A DNA stretch of 64,000 nucleotides from G963667855 sp963667855 (GTDB lineage Bacteria; Planctomycetota; Phycisphaerae; UBA1845). The translations under genes were made by a program, and so were the position numbers. The first letter of the stretch is position 1. Each line of letters starts with the position of its first letter. This document shows, in pieces, positions 18,607 to 28,026 of the stretch. The notes beneath the pieces were generated by a model. The model worked only from the letters and a program-made list of their open reading frames with translations, was not told the origin of the DNA and ran no database searches. The DNA lies in contig CAXXKI010000035.1 in NCBI GenBank assembly GCA_963667855.2, forward strand, positions 1-64,000. Reading direction: 5' to 3'.

Positions 18607-19824
18607 ATGGCATCAACGAATTCCGATTCATTTAACGCCAACAAAACTAAAGTATGTATGCTTTTGTCAAACGAAGTTCTATCAGACGGCCGAGTAATGC
18701 GAGAATCATATGCGATCGCAGAAGCTTTTGACTTGACAATAATTGGTTGGCTTCGCCCTGAACGTAAAGAACGGTTTGATTACGAGTTAGCACGAACCGT
18801 TCCCTTTCACCTTAAAATAAAGGAATTGTTAACTGCAAGGATTCTTCCCAAAAACTCGATCGGTTACGTATTCAGATATATCGAGTTATTCATCAGGTTT
18901 TTCTTTGCCGGTTGGAAGTTAAAACCAACTATCATACACGCGCACGAATTCGATACATTTGTAATCGGATACATGATCTCCAAAGTAACCAGGGCCAAGC
19001 TGATTTATGACGCTCATGAACTATACCGGGAAGCAGATTTTCCCGGAGGTCCTTTTTCGCTCAGATTAATGTCCCGAATCGAATCATTCCTGATGCGTAG
19101 TTCCGATCAAATAATCGCATGCAACTCCCAACGAGCGGAAATAATGCACAAGGAGTACGGAGCGCCGTTTCTACCGCAAGTTATTCGAAACCTACCCCCC
19201 TATACAAAGCCTCCTGAGAGTAATACTAAACTTCGTGATTTCACAACAAAATTAAACCCGAAGGTCGAAAAAATCGTTGTGCATCCGGGCGGCCTTGCAG
19301 GTCGTGGAGCGACCGTAGCACTACCGGCTCTTGCTAAGCTTCCTGAGAATGTCGGTCTGGCTATAATCGGCTACAGCAGTCAGCGCAACACTCCTGAGAT
19401 CTCGTCGCTAATGAAGACGCATAATCTTGCAGAAAGAGTTTTCTTTTATCCACGGGTTCCATATGCAGAACTGGCCGAACTTGTTGCCGGTGGAGATGTG
19501 GGTTTGGTTTGTTATCCAAATACTAATCGTAACAATTACTACTGCGCTCCCAACAAATTATACGAATACGCTATGGCAGGTATACCGACGGTTGCGGTCG
19601 ACTATCCGCCTTGTAGAGAGTTCCTACAACAATACGAATATGGAAAGTGTTTCGCGTGGGACTCTCCAGACGAATTAGCCGATGCGATCCTGGAATGCAT
19701 ATCAAGCGCTGAAACTAATATTAGAATGCGAAAAGAAGCTTTGCGTGCAGCTAACGATGTCAACTGGGATAAAGAGAAGTTAGTGCTGATAAAAATCTAT
19801 AACGATCTTATCGTTCGAAACTGA
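18607..19824 (+). CDS. GT4-family glycosyltransferase
   Basis: Cytoplasmic retaining glycosyltransferase with GT-B fold. The ATG at 18607 (MASTNSDSFNANKTKVCMLL) is preceded by AAGG; a GTG at 18517 would add an unlikely hydrophobic leader. Product 405 residues. The N-terminal domain begins KVCMLLSNEVLSDGRVMRE and contains IIHAHEFDTFVIGYM and LIYDAHELYRE, typical of this branch. The C-terminal nucleotide-sugar domain has VVHPGGLAGRGA and APNKLYEYAMAGIPTVAVD (the E-x-x-A-x-G-x-P motif; the first Glu is in YEYAM). The sugar is unknown. Confidence 0.88.
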   Translation: MASTNSDSFNANKTKVCMLLSNEVLSDGRVMRESYAIAEAFDLTIIGWLRPERKERFDYELARTVPFHLKIKELLTARILPKNSIGYVFRYIELFIRFFFAGWKLKPTIIHAHEFDTFVIGYMISKVTRAKLIYDAHELYREADFPGGPFSLRLMSRIESFLMRSSDQIIACNSQRAEIMHKEYGAPFLPQVIRNLPPYTKPPESNTKLRDFTTKLNPKVEKIVVHPGGLAGRGATVALPALAKLPENVGLAIIGYSSQRNTPEISSLMKTHNLAERVFFYPRVPYAELAELVAGGDVGLVCYPNTNRNNYYCAPNKLYEYAMAGIPTVAVDYPPCREFLQQYEYGKCFAWDSPDELADAILECISSAETNIRMRKEALRAANDVNWDKEKLVLIKIYNDLIVRN

Positions 19825-19922
19825 AACAGGCAGATGTATCCGCTTCAGCGAAAGTGCCTTGTCCCCATTTTATCTGTGTTTTTTCAAACCAATTTTTAAT
19901 AAACGATACTCCATCACCCGAC

Positions 19923-20795
19923 ATGAACCTCAAGCAACTCATAGTTAATGCGGATGATTTCGGCCTTAGTAAAGGAGTAAATAAATCCATCGTCCTTTGT
20001 CATGAAAAAGGTATTCTCTCAAGTGCTTCTTTAATGGCTAACATGACGGGAGCGGAAGATGCCTGCAATCTCGCCAAGAAATTTCCAACACTGGGTGTCG
20101 GTGTCCACTTGACTTTAACCCACGGCAAACCTCTTTCTTCTCTCGAAAAGATACCTGATTTAATCGACAAGGATGGCTTTTTCCTACCACCTGGCATTCT
20201 TAATCGAAAACTTTGGCGTGGAATTGACATATTTGCTCAAGTACGCACTGAATATACGGCACAAATTCGGCGTGCGCTAGATCTTGGTATACAACCTTCA
20301 CATCTGGACAGTCATCATGGTATTCATAAACGTCCTGTCAGTAGAAAAGCGATCCTGACTGTAGCTGATGAGTTTTCTATACGACGCATCAGAAATCAAT
20401 ATGGACCGTTTTTCAATTCAGAATGCGCCACCTTTTCAGAGAAATGTACGCGAATAGCCCGTAACGCACGACGAATACTGCCAACACTATACGACAGCTG
20501 GACGAAATTTCTGTCTAAACAAAAATCGATTCGTATGCCCGACCGGAAAATAAGTATCCACCGGTTGATAACCGGTTTGACCGATTCCAAGAAACGCCTT
20601 TTAATTTGTCTTGCTGTTTTACCTGACGGGATTTCCGAAGTGATATTTCACCCAGGCTTTGCTGATCCCGATTCTGGAGATTCCAAAACAATTGAGCAAC
20701 AAAGGATAAACGATCACATGCTACTTATCGACAAGAATGTGATCGACGCGATTACGAAGCACCGAATCAGATTAATCACTTATCGTGACGTCTAA
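19923..20795 (+). CDS. YdjC/ChbG-family carbohydrate deacetylase
   Basis: Predicted deacetylase of N-acetylated sugars. The ATG at 19923 begins MNLKQLIVNADDFGLSKG, which contains the family's N-terminal metal motif NADDFG; upstream codons from 19854 do not fit. Length 290 residues. Further family motifs are GVGVHLTLTHGKPL and the metal/substrate segment LGIQPSHLDSHHGIHKRP, with HxxxH-type His residues, and SEVIFHPGFADPDSG near the C-terminus. In YdjC/ChbG the Asp and two His bind a divalent metal. In a polysaccharide locus it would remove acetyl groups from a lipid-linked or nucleotide sugar (as HpnK-like proteins are thought to do). Confidence 0.88.
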   Translation: MNLKQLIVNADDFGLSKGVNKSIVLCHEKGILSSASLMANMTGAEDACNLAKKFPTLGVGVHLTLTHGKPLSSLEKIPDLIDKDGFFLPPGILNRKLWRGIDIFAQVRTEYTAQIRRALDLGIQPSHLDSHHGIHKRPVSRKAILTVADEFSIRRIRNQYGPFFNSECATFSEKCTRIARNARRILPTLYDSWTKFLSKQKSIRMPDRKISIHRLITGLTDSKKRLLICLAVLPDGISEVIFHPGFADPDSGDSKTIEQQRINDHMLLIDKNVIDAITKHRIRLITYRDV

Positions 20796-20817
20796 ACCTC
20801 AGTACAGTGAGTAAAAC

Positions 20818-21978
20818 ATGGCAAAGGTTTGTTTACTACTAACCGGAAAACCCTGGAACGAAAGACGGTACTTTCACCGACATGGCCCCGGAATTTTAGC
20901 CGGCGGACACGAAGTTATTTATACCGCAGGACGACCCACGAGTGAAGTTCCCTATAGCTACAACTACACGGTTCTCTCTCAAGGCCAACGCAAACTCGGA
21001 CGTCCAACAGGAACACTTAACCTACTGCCAAAAATTTTGCGGTTGCACCCGGACTTACTGCTTCTGCCATCTTTCGACCAAATCCCTCTTGGTTTAGCCA
21101 TTAAATCTCTTTCCAAAATCCGCGTTGTTTATGACTGCATTGAAGATATGTACCACGGTATGCGAGATCACAAATCCCGGTTTCCTTCTTTTTTACGAAA
21201 ACATCTCGCCAATGCGACTAAACGTCTTGAAAAACGGGCAGCAACGAAATTCGATGGAATTATAGCATCTGATCCGACTATAGCCGCTATACATGCCGGC
21301 ATGCCGGCAGAAAGAAAAACAATCGTCTACAATACACCACTATTGTCGCAATTCCCTCTAAACTACGACCCCCTAGCGAAAAGAGAGTATGATCTAGTAG
21401 TCATGGGTTCAATGAGCCCGAGAACAGGGGTAGTTGACGTCGTTGACGCCGTTGGTATCCTGAAAAATGAACATACTCGTTTCGTTCGCCTCCTGCTTCT
21501 TGGCAATCCAATCGATGGTGCTAGAGAGATGATAGAGGAACGCATTGAACGATATAATATACACGAACTAGTTCATATAACAGGATTCATACCGCATGAG
21601 CAGATACCTGCCATACTGAGCAATGTCAAGATTGGGCTTGTCCCATTGCCGGATATGCCCAAATTCCGCAACAACATTGCCTGCAAAGCCTTCGAATACA
21701 TGGCTTGCGGTATGCCTTCGATATGCACAGATCTTCCTCCCCAGAGATTATTCATTAAACCCGACCAGACTGGCGTGTTCTACGAAGCCGGTAGTATCAA
21801 ACAACTTACGCAAAAAATAATAGAACTACTAGACAATCCGTCGCATATGCAGAACATGGGGGATCAAGCCCGAACGGAGAGCGAGCGTCATTGGAATTGT
21901 GAACGAGACCAAGACGAACTTCGCCGTTTTATCGATAAGATCTTAAACTTACCTCTAAGACAAAAGGACCACCAATAA
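20818..21978 (+). CDS. GT4-family glycosyltransferase
   Basis: GT-B glycosyltransferase of 386 residues. The N-terminal domain starts MAKVCLLLTGKPWNERRYFHR and includes VVYDCIEDMYHGM. The C-terminal domain has YDLVVMGSMSPRTGVVD, then VHITGFIPHEQIPAILSNV and NIACKAFEYMACGMPSICTD, which carries the nucleotide-sugar-binding FEYMACGMP signature. It starts 22 bases after the deacetylase and reads in the same operon direction. Donor and acceptor are unknown. Confidence 0.85.
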   Translation: MAKVCLLLTGKPWNERRYFHRHGPGILAGGHEVIYTAGRPTSEVPYSYNYTVLSQGQRKLGRPTGTLNLLPKILRLHPDLLLLPSFDQIPLGLAIKSLSKIRVVYDCIEDMYHGMRDHKSRFPSFLRKHLANATKRLEKRAATKFDGIIASDPTIAAIHAGMPAERKTIVYNTPLLSQFPLNYDPLAKREYDLVVMGSMSPRTGVVDVVDAVGILKNEHTRFVRLLLLGNPIDGAREMIEERIERYNIHELVHITGFIPHEQIPAILSNVKIGLVPLPDMPKFRNNIACKAFEYMACGMPSICTDLPPQRLFIKPDQTGVFYEAGSIKQLTQKIIELLDNPSHMQNMGDQARTESERHWNCERDQDELRRFIDKILNLPLRQKDHQ

Positions 21979-22011
21979 CTGCTCTTGTTTTCGCAACCCG
22001 GAGTTTAGATA

Positions 22012-23079
22012 GTGGAAAACCGACAAACAGTCACGTTAGCATTTACCGGTGATATTTTTTTCGGCGAGGATGAAGTGGACGTTTCACCGGAGATCTGTGA
22101 ATTCACCGCTCGGGCGAACCTCGTAGTAGTCAACCTTGAGGGGCCACTCACTCCAACTGGGGAACCACGTAAGGATAAGCAACTTCATCTTAAAAGTAAT
22201 CCGGACAACATAGCTGTATTAAACAAACTCTCGACATCTGCCGCGTGCCTAGCGAATAACCACATGTGCGACTGGGGCAATACTGGTGTACTCAATACTC
22301 TAGATTTATTGAAGACAAACAATATTGCCTCCGTTGGTGGAGGACTAAACAAAGCTTTTGCTGAGAAACCAGTCTGCTTTCAACGGAAGGACTTACCTAT
22401 CTGTCTTTTATCTTATGGGGCTCCGGAAATAGGAACCGTGCCTGCTACCAACGAGGACGCCGGGTGCAATATAGTCGATCCAGTGGCAATGCGCGATACA
22501 ATTCAAAAATACGTATTAAATAACAATATCGTAGTAGTGTCAATACACTGGGGGGCAACCAACTATCACTACCCTTTACCTGAACACATATCCTTGGGCA
22601 GACAACTTATCGATGCCGGCGCCACTATCGTGGTTGGACATCATCCGCATGTCATTCAGGGGTACGAACAATATAACAATGGCCTTATCCTTTATAGCCT
22701 CGGCAACTTCATTTTTGGCCCGTTTTATAGATCCGGGAAAGCGGTAAACCAGAGCAACGAAAACCGCAAGGCACTCATTGCTTGTGTGAAGGTTACACCC
22801 AACAGAGTGGAATCCTTTGAGTTCCTCCACACCTTGCAGCTTTCTCATGAAATGCGCATCGAAACCGTAAGTGCCAAGGAATCGAAGGCACGAAATCGCT
22901 TTCTGCTTAAACTCTGCGAACCAATACAACGATCCGATTACTCTTTTTTTTTCAAAAGGTATGTGGCTTGCCGTATTTTCAAACGGGCAATACGGTGGCT
23001 ACACCCCAGAATGTGGAAAAACTTCGACCGCGCCTATTTGATCGGTCTTAAAATGACCTGGAAACGACTGTTCCAATAA
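22012..23079 (+). CDS. CapA/PgsA-family poly-glutamate/capsule-like metallophosphoesterase
   Basis: CapA-family protein of 355 residues. GTG at 22012 is accepted because GGAG stands eight bases upstream. The family pattern is complete: TLAFTGDIFFGED, VVVNLEGPLTPTGEP, CLANNHMCDWGNTGVLNTLD, VVVSIHWGATNYHYPLP and GHHPHVIQGYEQYNNGLILYSLGNFIFG (in part), the last two carrying the His residues of the calcineurin-like fold. No signal peptide is seen, unlike membrane-bound PgsA, so it may act in the cytoplasm. In polysaccharide loci CapA-like proteins have poorly defined roles. No CapB or CapC homologue is in the window, so poly-glutamate synthesis is not suggested. Confidence 0.88.
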   Translation: MENRQTVTLAFTGDIFFGEDEVDVSPEICEFTARANLVVVNLEGPLTPTGEPRKDKQLHLKSNPDNIAVLNKLSTSAACLANNHMCDWGNTGVLNTLDLLKTNNIASVGGGLNKAFAEKPVCFQRKDLPICLLSYGAPEIGTVPATNEDAGCNIVDPVAMRDTIQKYVLNNNIVVVSIHWGATNYHYPLPEHISLGRQLIDAGATIVVGHHPHVIQGYEQYNNGLILYSLGNFIFGPFYRSGKAVNQSNENRKALIACVKVTPNRVESFEFLHTLQLSHEMRIETVSAKESKARNRFLLKLCEPIQRSDYSFFFKRYVACRIFKRAIRWLHPRMWKNFDRAYLIGLKMTWKRLFQ

Positions 23080-23150
23080 CACAACTAAATTCCTCGTACT
23101 TCTCACTTGACGAATAAACCACTTCGATCCTCTTCCATTTGCTCGTAAAC

Positions 23151-24518
23151 ATGTTTCAATCTTTCTACAACAAGAGCCCGGTTTTCCTGCAAAACCTTGC
23201 CTGTACGCTAATTGGCTTCCGAAAGAAAAAGAAAAGGTATTCGCCGGAATTCCATCGCTTTTTGAATTGGCTCGAAGAATCTGACACCTGGTCGTTAGAG
23301 CAACTTAAAGAATATCAGAGCGAACAACTACGACGAATAATACAGCACTGTTACGAAACGGTTCCGTTTTACACCAAGCAATTCGACCAACTTAAACTTA
23401 AGCCTACAGACATAAAGACTCCGGATGATTTAAAATGTCTGCCAGTTTTAACCAAGGAAACCGTCAGAAATAATGTTTCTTCATTGATCTCCACGAAATT
23501 CCCCAAGAAATCACTGGTACAAGTTGCAACCAGTGGCACAACCGGCGCGGGTTTGAAGTTTTACCACGATCCGATGGCAATCGTTTTTCAGTGGTCTGTC
23601 TGGTGGCGCTTTCGGCGACGTTTCGGAATCAAGCTGTATGACAGGCATGCCGCATTCACGGGAAACCCTGTAGTTCCGCAACGACAACAACGCAAACCGT
23701 ATTGGCGCAACAACCGAGCTGTAAATCAAGTTAGGTTTTCCGCATTTCATCTATCTGCCGATTCGGTGCATGATTATGTAGCTTGGCTAAACAAAAATGA
23801 TTTTGTCTACTTTTCAGGCTACCCATCCGTTATGGCAGCTCTTGCCGAGTTCATGCAAGACAAACAACTCACGCTACAGAAACCTCCGCGGGTCGTTTTT
23901 TGTGGCTCCGAATCCGTTCTTCCCTCCCAAAGACAGGTTATGCAGAACGTCTTTGGTTGCCCGGTAGCAGATCAATACGGGGCAGCGGAGCATGTCTGCA
24001 ATTTGTCTCAGTGCGAACATGGGGTCTACCACGAAGACATGGAAATGGGCGTTATTGAACGAGAGGTAATCGAATCGGATAAAACGAGCGTCTCAGCCCG
24101 GATCATTGCTACCGGGCTTGTCGACATGGCTTTTCCATTATTGCGATACGATATCGGAGATGTCGCCACTTTTACGACTGAACGTTGTTCGTGTGGGCGT
24201 TTATCTTTAACAGCAAGTTGTATTGACGGAAGAATAGAAAGCTATATTGTCACACCGGACGGCAGGAAAATAGGCCGTATGGCTCATGTTTTCGCCGATC
24301 TCCCCAACGTGCGAGAAAGTCAGATTGTCCAGGATTCAATAGACCACCTAGTTGTAAAAGTTGTTCGATCGGCCGGATACGATGCAACAAACGAATTGCA
24401 TTTCGAACAGCGCATACGAGCAATAGTTGGAACGGAAATGAAAATTAAATTCGAATACGTCAATGAAATTCCAAGAACTAAAAACGGCAAACTGCGGGCA
24501 GTCATTTCGCGTATTTAG
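23151..24518 (+). CDS. Phenylacetate-CoA ligase-like adenylate-forming protein (CapK/PaaK family)
   Basis: ANL-superfamily protein of 455 residues from the ATG at 23151; a TTG four codons earlier is also possible. The phosphate-binding signature VATSGTTGAGLKFYHDP, the ADQYGAAEHVCNLSQCEHG region and YDIGDVATFTTERCSCGR are clearly visible, and the C-terminal lysine region is NEIPRTKNGKLRAVISR. The CSCGR with the upstream Cys resembles the zinc-binding element of many CapK-like members. In capsule loci these proteins are thought to activate a carboxylic acid for attachment to the polysaccharide; the acid is not known. It converges with the minus-strand gene at 24561. Confidence 0.85.
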   Translation: MFQSFYNKSPVFLQNLACTLIGFRKKKKRYSPEFHRFLNWLEESDTWSLEQLKEYQSEQLRRIIQHCYETVPFYTKQFDQLKLKPTDIKTPDDLKCLPVLTKETVRNNVSSLISTKFPKKSLVQVATSGTTGAGLKFYHDPMAIVFQWSVWWRFRRRFGIKLYDRHAAFTGNPVVPQRQQRKPYWRNNRAVNQVRFSAFHLSADSVHDYVAWLNKNDFVYFSGYPSVMAALAEFMQDKQLTLQKPPRVVFCGSESVLPSQRQVMQNVFGCPVADQYGAAEHVCNLSQCEHGVYHEDMEMGVIEREVIESDKTSVSARIIATGLVDMAFPLLRYDIGDVATFTTERCSCGRLSLTASCIDGRIESYIVTPDGRKIGRMAHVFADLPNVRESQIVQDSIDHLVVKVVRSAGYDATNELHFEQRIRAIVGTEMKIKFEYVNEIPRTKNGKLRAVISRI

Positions 24519-24560
24519 TATTCGAATGTTCCTCGCCCGCTACGTTGACCGGCAATGCTG

Positions 24561-25664
24561 TTATTGTCCTGAGTTATTCTTGGGATTAATCTGGAACAAT
24601 TTCGGTTCGGGGAGTTCCTTCACCATATTCGCTCCACGTACATAAGCAATAAAATGTTTAATCCAGGATGGTGTTTTCTCATTAAAAGGTGCCGGGTAGA
24701 ATTTTACGTATTTGGCTGCCCCCCAAGGAGCATATCGTTGCGGACGCGCGGCGAACCACGGATGGTTTAACTCTGCACCAAGACTCCAGGAATATACTGG
24801 ATCGAAATCCCAATCGGATTGCCATTCCTGGTATTTTTCCACTTTCCGGCGGTATCCGGCTCCGAGGGCAACGGTTGGTACCACAATTTCAGAGCCGTGT
24901 AATTTGGCCAGTTCAAATGTACGCCGAAACGTCTCTCGCATTTGCCCGATTTCCGGTACGCGATATAAAGCGCAGCTAAAGCAGTCTCCTTTTTCGGCGA
25001 AAGTGTAGTATTTGAAATGGTCCCAACCTGTTCCGTAATTTACTCTCTGTATTCCCCTGCCATAACGAATCACCATCGCCTCGGGAAATACTTTTTTACT
25101 GATATCGTAAATCAGATTGTGTTTTCGCGTAATCGAGTCATTCCACAGCTTGTCATTCTCGCGAATATGAAAACACTCCGTATCAAGCATTACTGCCGTC
25201 AGTTCAACATTGCAGTCATGTCGCGAGTTAGCGACAGACAACCAGGTTTTAATGTCGCTAAGTGTCTTTTCGAAACGCTCTAACTCCCGAAGTTGCAAAA
25301 GCCCTGATTCTGTAGGAGGGTTTTCTCCAAAACCGCGATGCCACGGCGAGTAATTAATCCCCAACGATGCTCGGATTTTTGGATTTCCCTGGTTTACAGT
25401 TTGACATACGATAACCGCCGCACCTACCTGGCTAGCCGTAACCGCATCGCCAAAACAAGCGGCATGCGTAAGGCGAACGTATTCGCGATAACGCGGATCA
25501 TTCGGGTTATCCAGGATTTTCGTCGGCAGTGGCCATGAATAGTGAATTTTCTGGAGAGGTTTCAACTCTCTCAATAACTCGACGATTTCTTTTTCCTTGT
25601 TAACCAAAGGCGTTGAAGGCGAAGCGCCGATCTGTGCCAGTAGTAAAACCACAATCATTGACAT
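24561..25664 (-). CDS. Exported protein of unknown function, possibly glycosidase-like
   Basis: I do not recognise a named family. The Met codon at 25664 is chosen because AGAGGA lies about ten bases upstream; the product is 367 residues. The first residues (MSMIVVLLLAQIGASPSTP) form a short signal peptide. The body has alternating strand/helix character with acidic residues after hydrophobic strands, for example ELTAVMLDTECFHIREN and IVVPTVALGAGYRRK, and aromatic-rich loops (WDFDPVYSWSLGAELNHPWF). This is what a TIM-barrel glycoside hydrolase might show, but the assignment is only a guess. It is the single minus-strand gene inside the plus-strand polysaccharide locus. Confidence 0.65.
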   Translation of the reverse strand: MSMIVVLLLAQIGASPSTPLVNKEKEIVELLRELKPLQKIHYSWPLPTKILDNPNDPRYREYVRLTHAACFGDAVTASQVGAAVIVCQTVNQGNPKIRASLGINYSPWHRGFGENPPTESGLLQLRELERFEKTLSDIKTWLSVANSRHDCNVELTAVMLDTECFHIRENDKLWNDSITRKHNLIYDISKKVFPEAMVIRYGRGIQRVNYGTGWDHFKYYTFAEKGDCFSCALYRVPEIGQMRETFRRTFELAKLHGSEIVVPTVALGAGYRRKVEKYQEWQSDWDFDPVYSWSLGAELNHPWFAARPQRYAPWGAAKYVKFYPAPFNEKTPSWIKHFIAYVRGANMVKELPEPKLFQINPKNNSGQ

Positions 25665-25804
25665 GTTTTCTGATCCTCTGATGACCAAACTAAACCGATT
25701 TTTTGTAATTCATCAATCTGTCATCTACATCGATCGTGACGGCAGCGTCCCTGTAACTATATCCGGCTGATTTATTTCGGCCAGCAAATAAAGGAGTAAT
25801 ACCC

Positions 25805-27949
25805 GTGAAACAAGTTCTACAACATCTGCGTACCGGAGAAATAGAGGTGGCTGAAGTCCCCTGCCCTCAGGTCCGCCCGGGACATTTGTTGATCAAAACG
25901 GCTCGAACCCTGATTTCCGCGGGCACGGAACGAATGCTTGTTGAGTTTGGCAAAGGCAGCCTGATAGCCAAAGCTCGCAGCCAGCCGGATAAGGTCAAAC
26001 AGGTACTCGATAAAATCAAAACGGATGGACTCCTGCCAACATTGGACGCAGTATTCTCCCGCCTTGACGAACCGTTGCCCCTGGGCTACTGCAATGCCGG
26101 GATCGTATTAGAAGTCGGCGATGGCGTTACCGGTTTTAAACCGGGCGACCGCGTCGTTAGTAACGGCGCACACGCCGAAGTCGTTTGTATTCCGCATACT
26201 CTTTGCTCCCGCATACCGGACGACGTAAGCGATGAATCCGCTGCGTTTACCGTCCTCGGTTCCATAGGGTTGCAGGGACTGCGTCTTATACAACCGACAT
26301 TGGGAGAATGTATAGTAGTTACCGGCCTGGGGTTGATAGGTTTGATGACCGTACAAATGTGCATTGCTAATGGATGTCGCGTACTGGGGATCGATGTGGA
26401 TCCCAACAAGCTTCAGTTGGCCAAGGAACTCGGCGCTGAGGTTGTTGATTTGCCCGCAGGAGCAGATCCTGTCCAAACGGCCATGTCTTTTTCACAGGGA
26501 CGCGGTGTCGACGGTGTCATTATAACCGCATCAGCAAAAACCAACGAAATCATAAAACAAGCCGCACAAATGTCTCGAAAACGAGGTCGCATCGTACTGG
26601 TTGGAGTAATCGGCCTCGAATTAAACCGAAGTGATTTCTACCAGAAAGAACTCACATTCCAAGTCTCCTGTTCCTACGGTCCTGGACGTTATGATCCGGA
26701 TTATGAAGATCGCGGTAACGATTATCCGCTGCCATTTGTACGTTGGACGGAACAACGCAACTTTGAGGCAATACTGAATCTACTCTCCTCTAAAAAACTG
26801 CTGGTTGAGCCCCTTGTCTCCAGAAAAATCGCCAATTCCGACGCCAGGGAGGCTTATCGAGTATTAACCGAACAACCCGAAACACTTGGAATCGTGCTTG
26901 AGTACCCGGAAACAGATGTTTCTCGGGAGACCACCGTACAAATGCAGGTGGATAAAAAGAAACTCGACTCCCACAAACAGGCCTCTATCGGAGTAATCGG
27001 AGCGGGCAATTTTGCGAAGATGACGGCGCTTCCGAGTCTGGCCAAAACCAACGCCCGAATCGCCTGTATCGCGGATCTTGACGGGGCAGCCGCCGCTCAC
27101 GTCGGGAAAAAATTCTCTGCAGAACGGACTACGACCGATTATTCGACGATACTTGAGACCGAAGATGTAAACGCTCTCTTCGTTTTCACTCGACACGATC
27201 TTCACGCCAGATTCGTAAAAGAAGCATTGTTGGCACGAAAGAGCGTGTTTGTTGAAAAACCACTTTGCCTTACCAGGGAAGAACTCAAAGAAATTCGCTC
27301 AGCAAATGAAAAAGCCGAGAACTGTCAAGTCATGGTCGGTTTCAACCGCAGATTTTCCCCACATGCAGAGAAGATAAAAAAACTTGTTGCCAGCCGTACA
27401 GAACCACTATGTATCACAATTACTATCAACGCCGGCATAATACCTCCCGAAGTGTGGGTTCACGACCCTAAGGTCGGTGGCGGCCGTATTCTGGGCGAAG
27501 GATGCCATTGGATCGATCTCATGATGCATATAGTCGGCAAGCCGATAATACGCGTATCGGCAACTCGCATTGGGGAATCACCGGCTATTGCAGTTCGCGA
27601 TGACAAAATGTCTCTCACTCTGACATTCGCAGACGGATCCATCGGCACTCTCCACTACTATGGTAATGGCCACAAAGCGTATCCAAAGGAAACTATGGAA
27701 GTATTTGGAGACGGAAAAATCCTGAGGTTGGACAATTTCCGTGATCTCAGAGGTTATGGCTGGGCATCGTTCTCTCGCATGAAACTGCGAAGAATGGACA
27801 AAGGTCACAACGCCGAATTCAAACGATTCGTTCAATCAGTAACAGAAGGTGGTTCACCGCTTATTCCTTTCGATCAAATCGAAAACGTGATGAACGCAAC
27901 CTTTGCCGCAGTGGAATCAGCTACAACCGGTTCACCTGTTCCCGTTTAG
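25805..27949 (+). CDS. Fused zinc-type alcohol dehydrogenase / Gfo-Idh-MocA oxidoreductase
   Basis: Two NAD(P)-dependent dehydrogenases in one 714-residue chain. Residues 1 to about 375 are a medium-chain alcohol dehydrogenase (LISAGTERMLVEFGKG, YCNAGIVLEVGDGVTGFKPGDRV, Rossmann VVTGLGLIGLMTVQ). Residues about 390-714 are a Gfo/Idh/MocA domain (IGVIGAGNFAKMTALPSL, VFVEKPLCLTREEL with the EKP motif, GGGRILGEGCHWIDLM). GTG at 25805 has AAAGGAG eight bases upstream. This two-domain enzyme recurs in polysaccharide loci next to heparinase-like and WcaI-like genes, exactly as here. It probably oxidises and reduces a sugar intermediate; the substrate is unknown. It diverges from the gene at 24561, sharing a 140-base promoter region. 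Confidence 0.92.
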   Translation: MKQVLQHLRTGEIEVAEVPCPQVRPGHLLIKTARTLISAGTERMLVEFGKGSLIAKARSQPDKVKQVLDKIKTDGLLPTLDAVFSRLDEPLPLGYCNAGIVLEVGDGVTGFKPGDRVVSNGAHAEVVCIPHTLCSRIPDDVSDESAAFTVLGSIGLQGLRLIQPTLGECIVVTGLGLIGLMTVQMCIANGCRVLGIDVDPNKLQLAKELGAEVVDLPAGADPVQTAMSFSQGRGVDGVIITASAKTNEIIKQAAQMSRKRGRIVLVGVIGLELNRSDFYQKELTFQVSCSYGPGRYDPDYEDRGNDYPLPFVRWTEQRNFEAILNLLSSKKLLVEPLVSRKIANSDAREAYRVLTEQPETLGIVLEYPETDVSRETTVQMQVDKKKLDSHKQASIGVIGAGNFAKMTALPSLAKTNARIACIADLDGAAAAHVGKKFSAERTTTDYSTILETEDVNALFVFTRHDLHARFVKEALLARKSVFVEKPLCLTREELKEIRSANEKAENCQVMVGFNRRFSPHAEKIKKLVASRTEPLCITITINAGIIPPEVWVHDPKVGGGRILGEGCHWIDLMMHIVGKPIIRVSATRIGESPAIAVRDDKMSLTLTFADGSIGTLHYYGNGHKAYPKETMEVFGDGKILRLDNFRDLRGYGWASFSRMKLRRMDKGHNAEFKRFVQSVTEGGSPLIPFDQIENVMNATFAAVESATTGSPVPV

Positions 27950-28026
27950 CTGTTCCATGACAAGGGAAGTTCTTTAACTTACCATAAGAGTACGTCAATA
28001 TCTCAGTTTCCCTATACATACAGTTA

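Noticed and set aside
22012..23079. Poly-gamma-glutamate capsule synthesis suggested by the CapA-like gene
   Set aside because: No CapB/CapC homologues in the window; CapA-like proteins also occur in unrelated polysaccharide loci.
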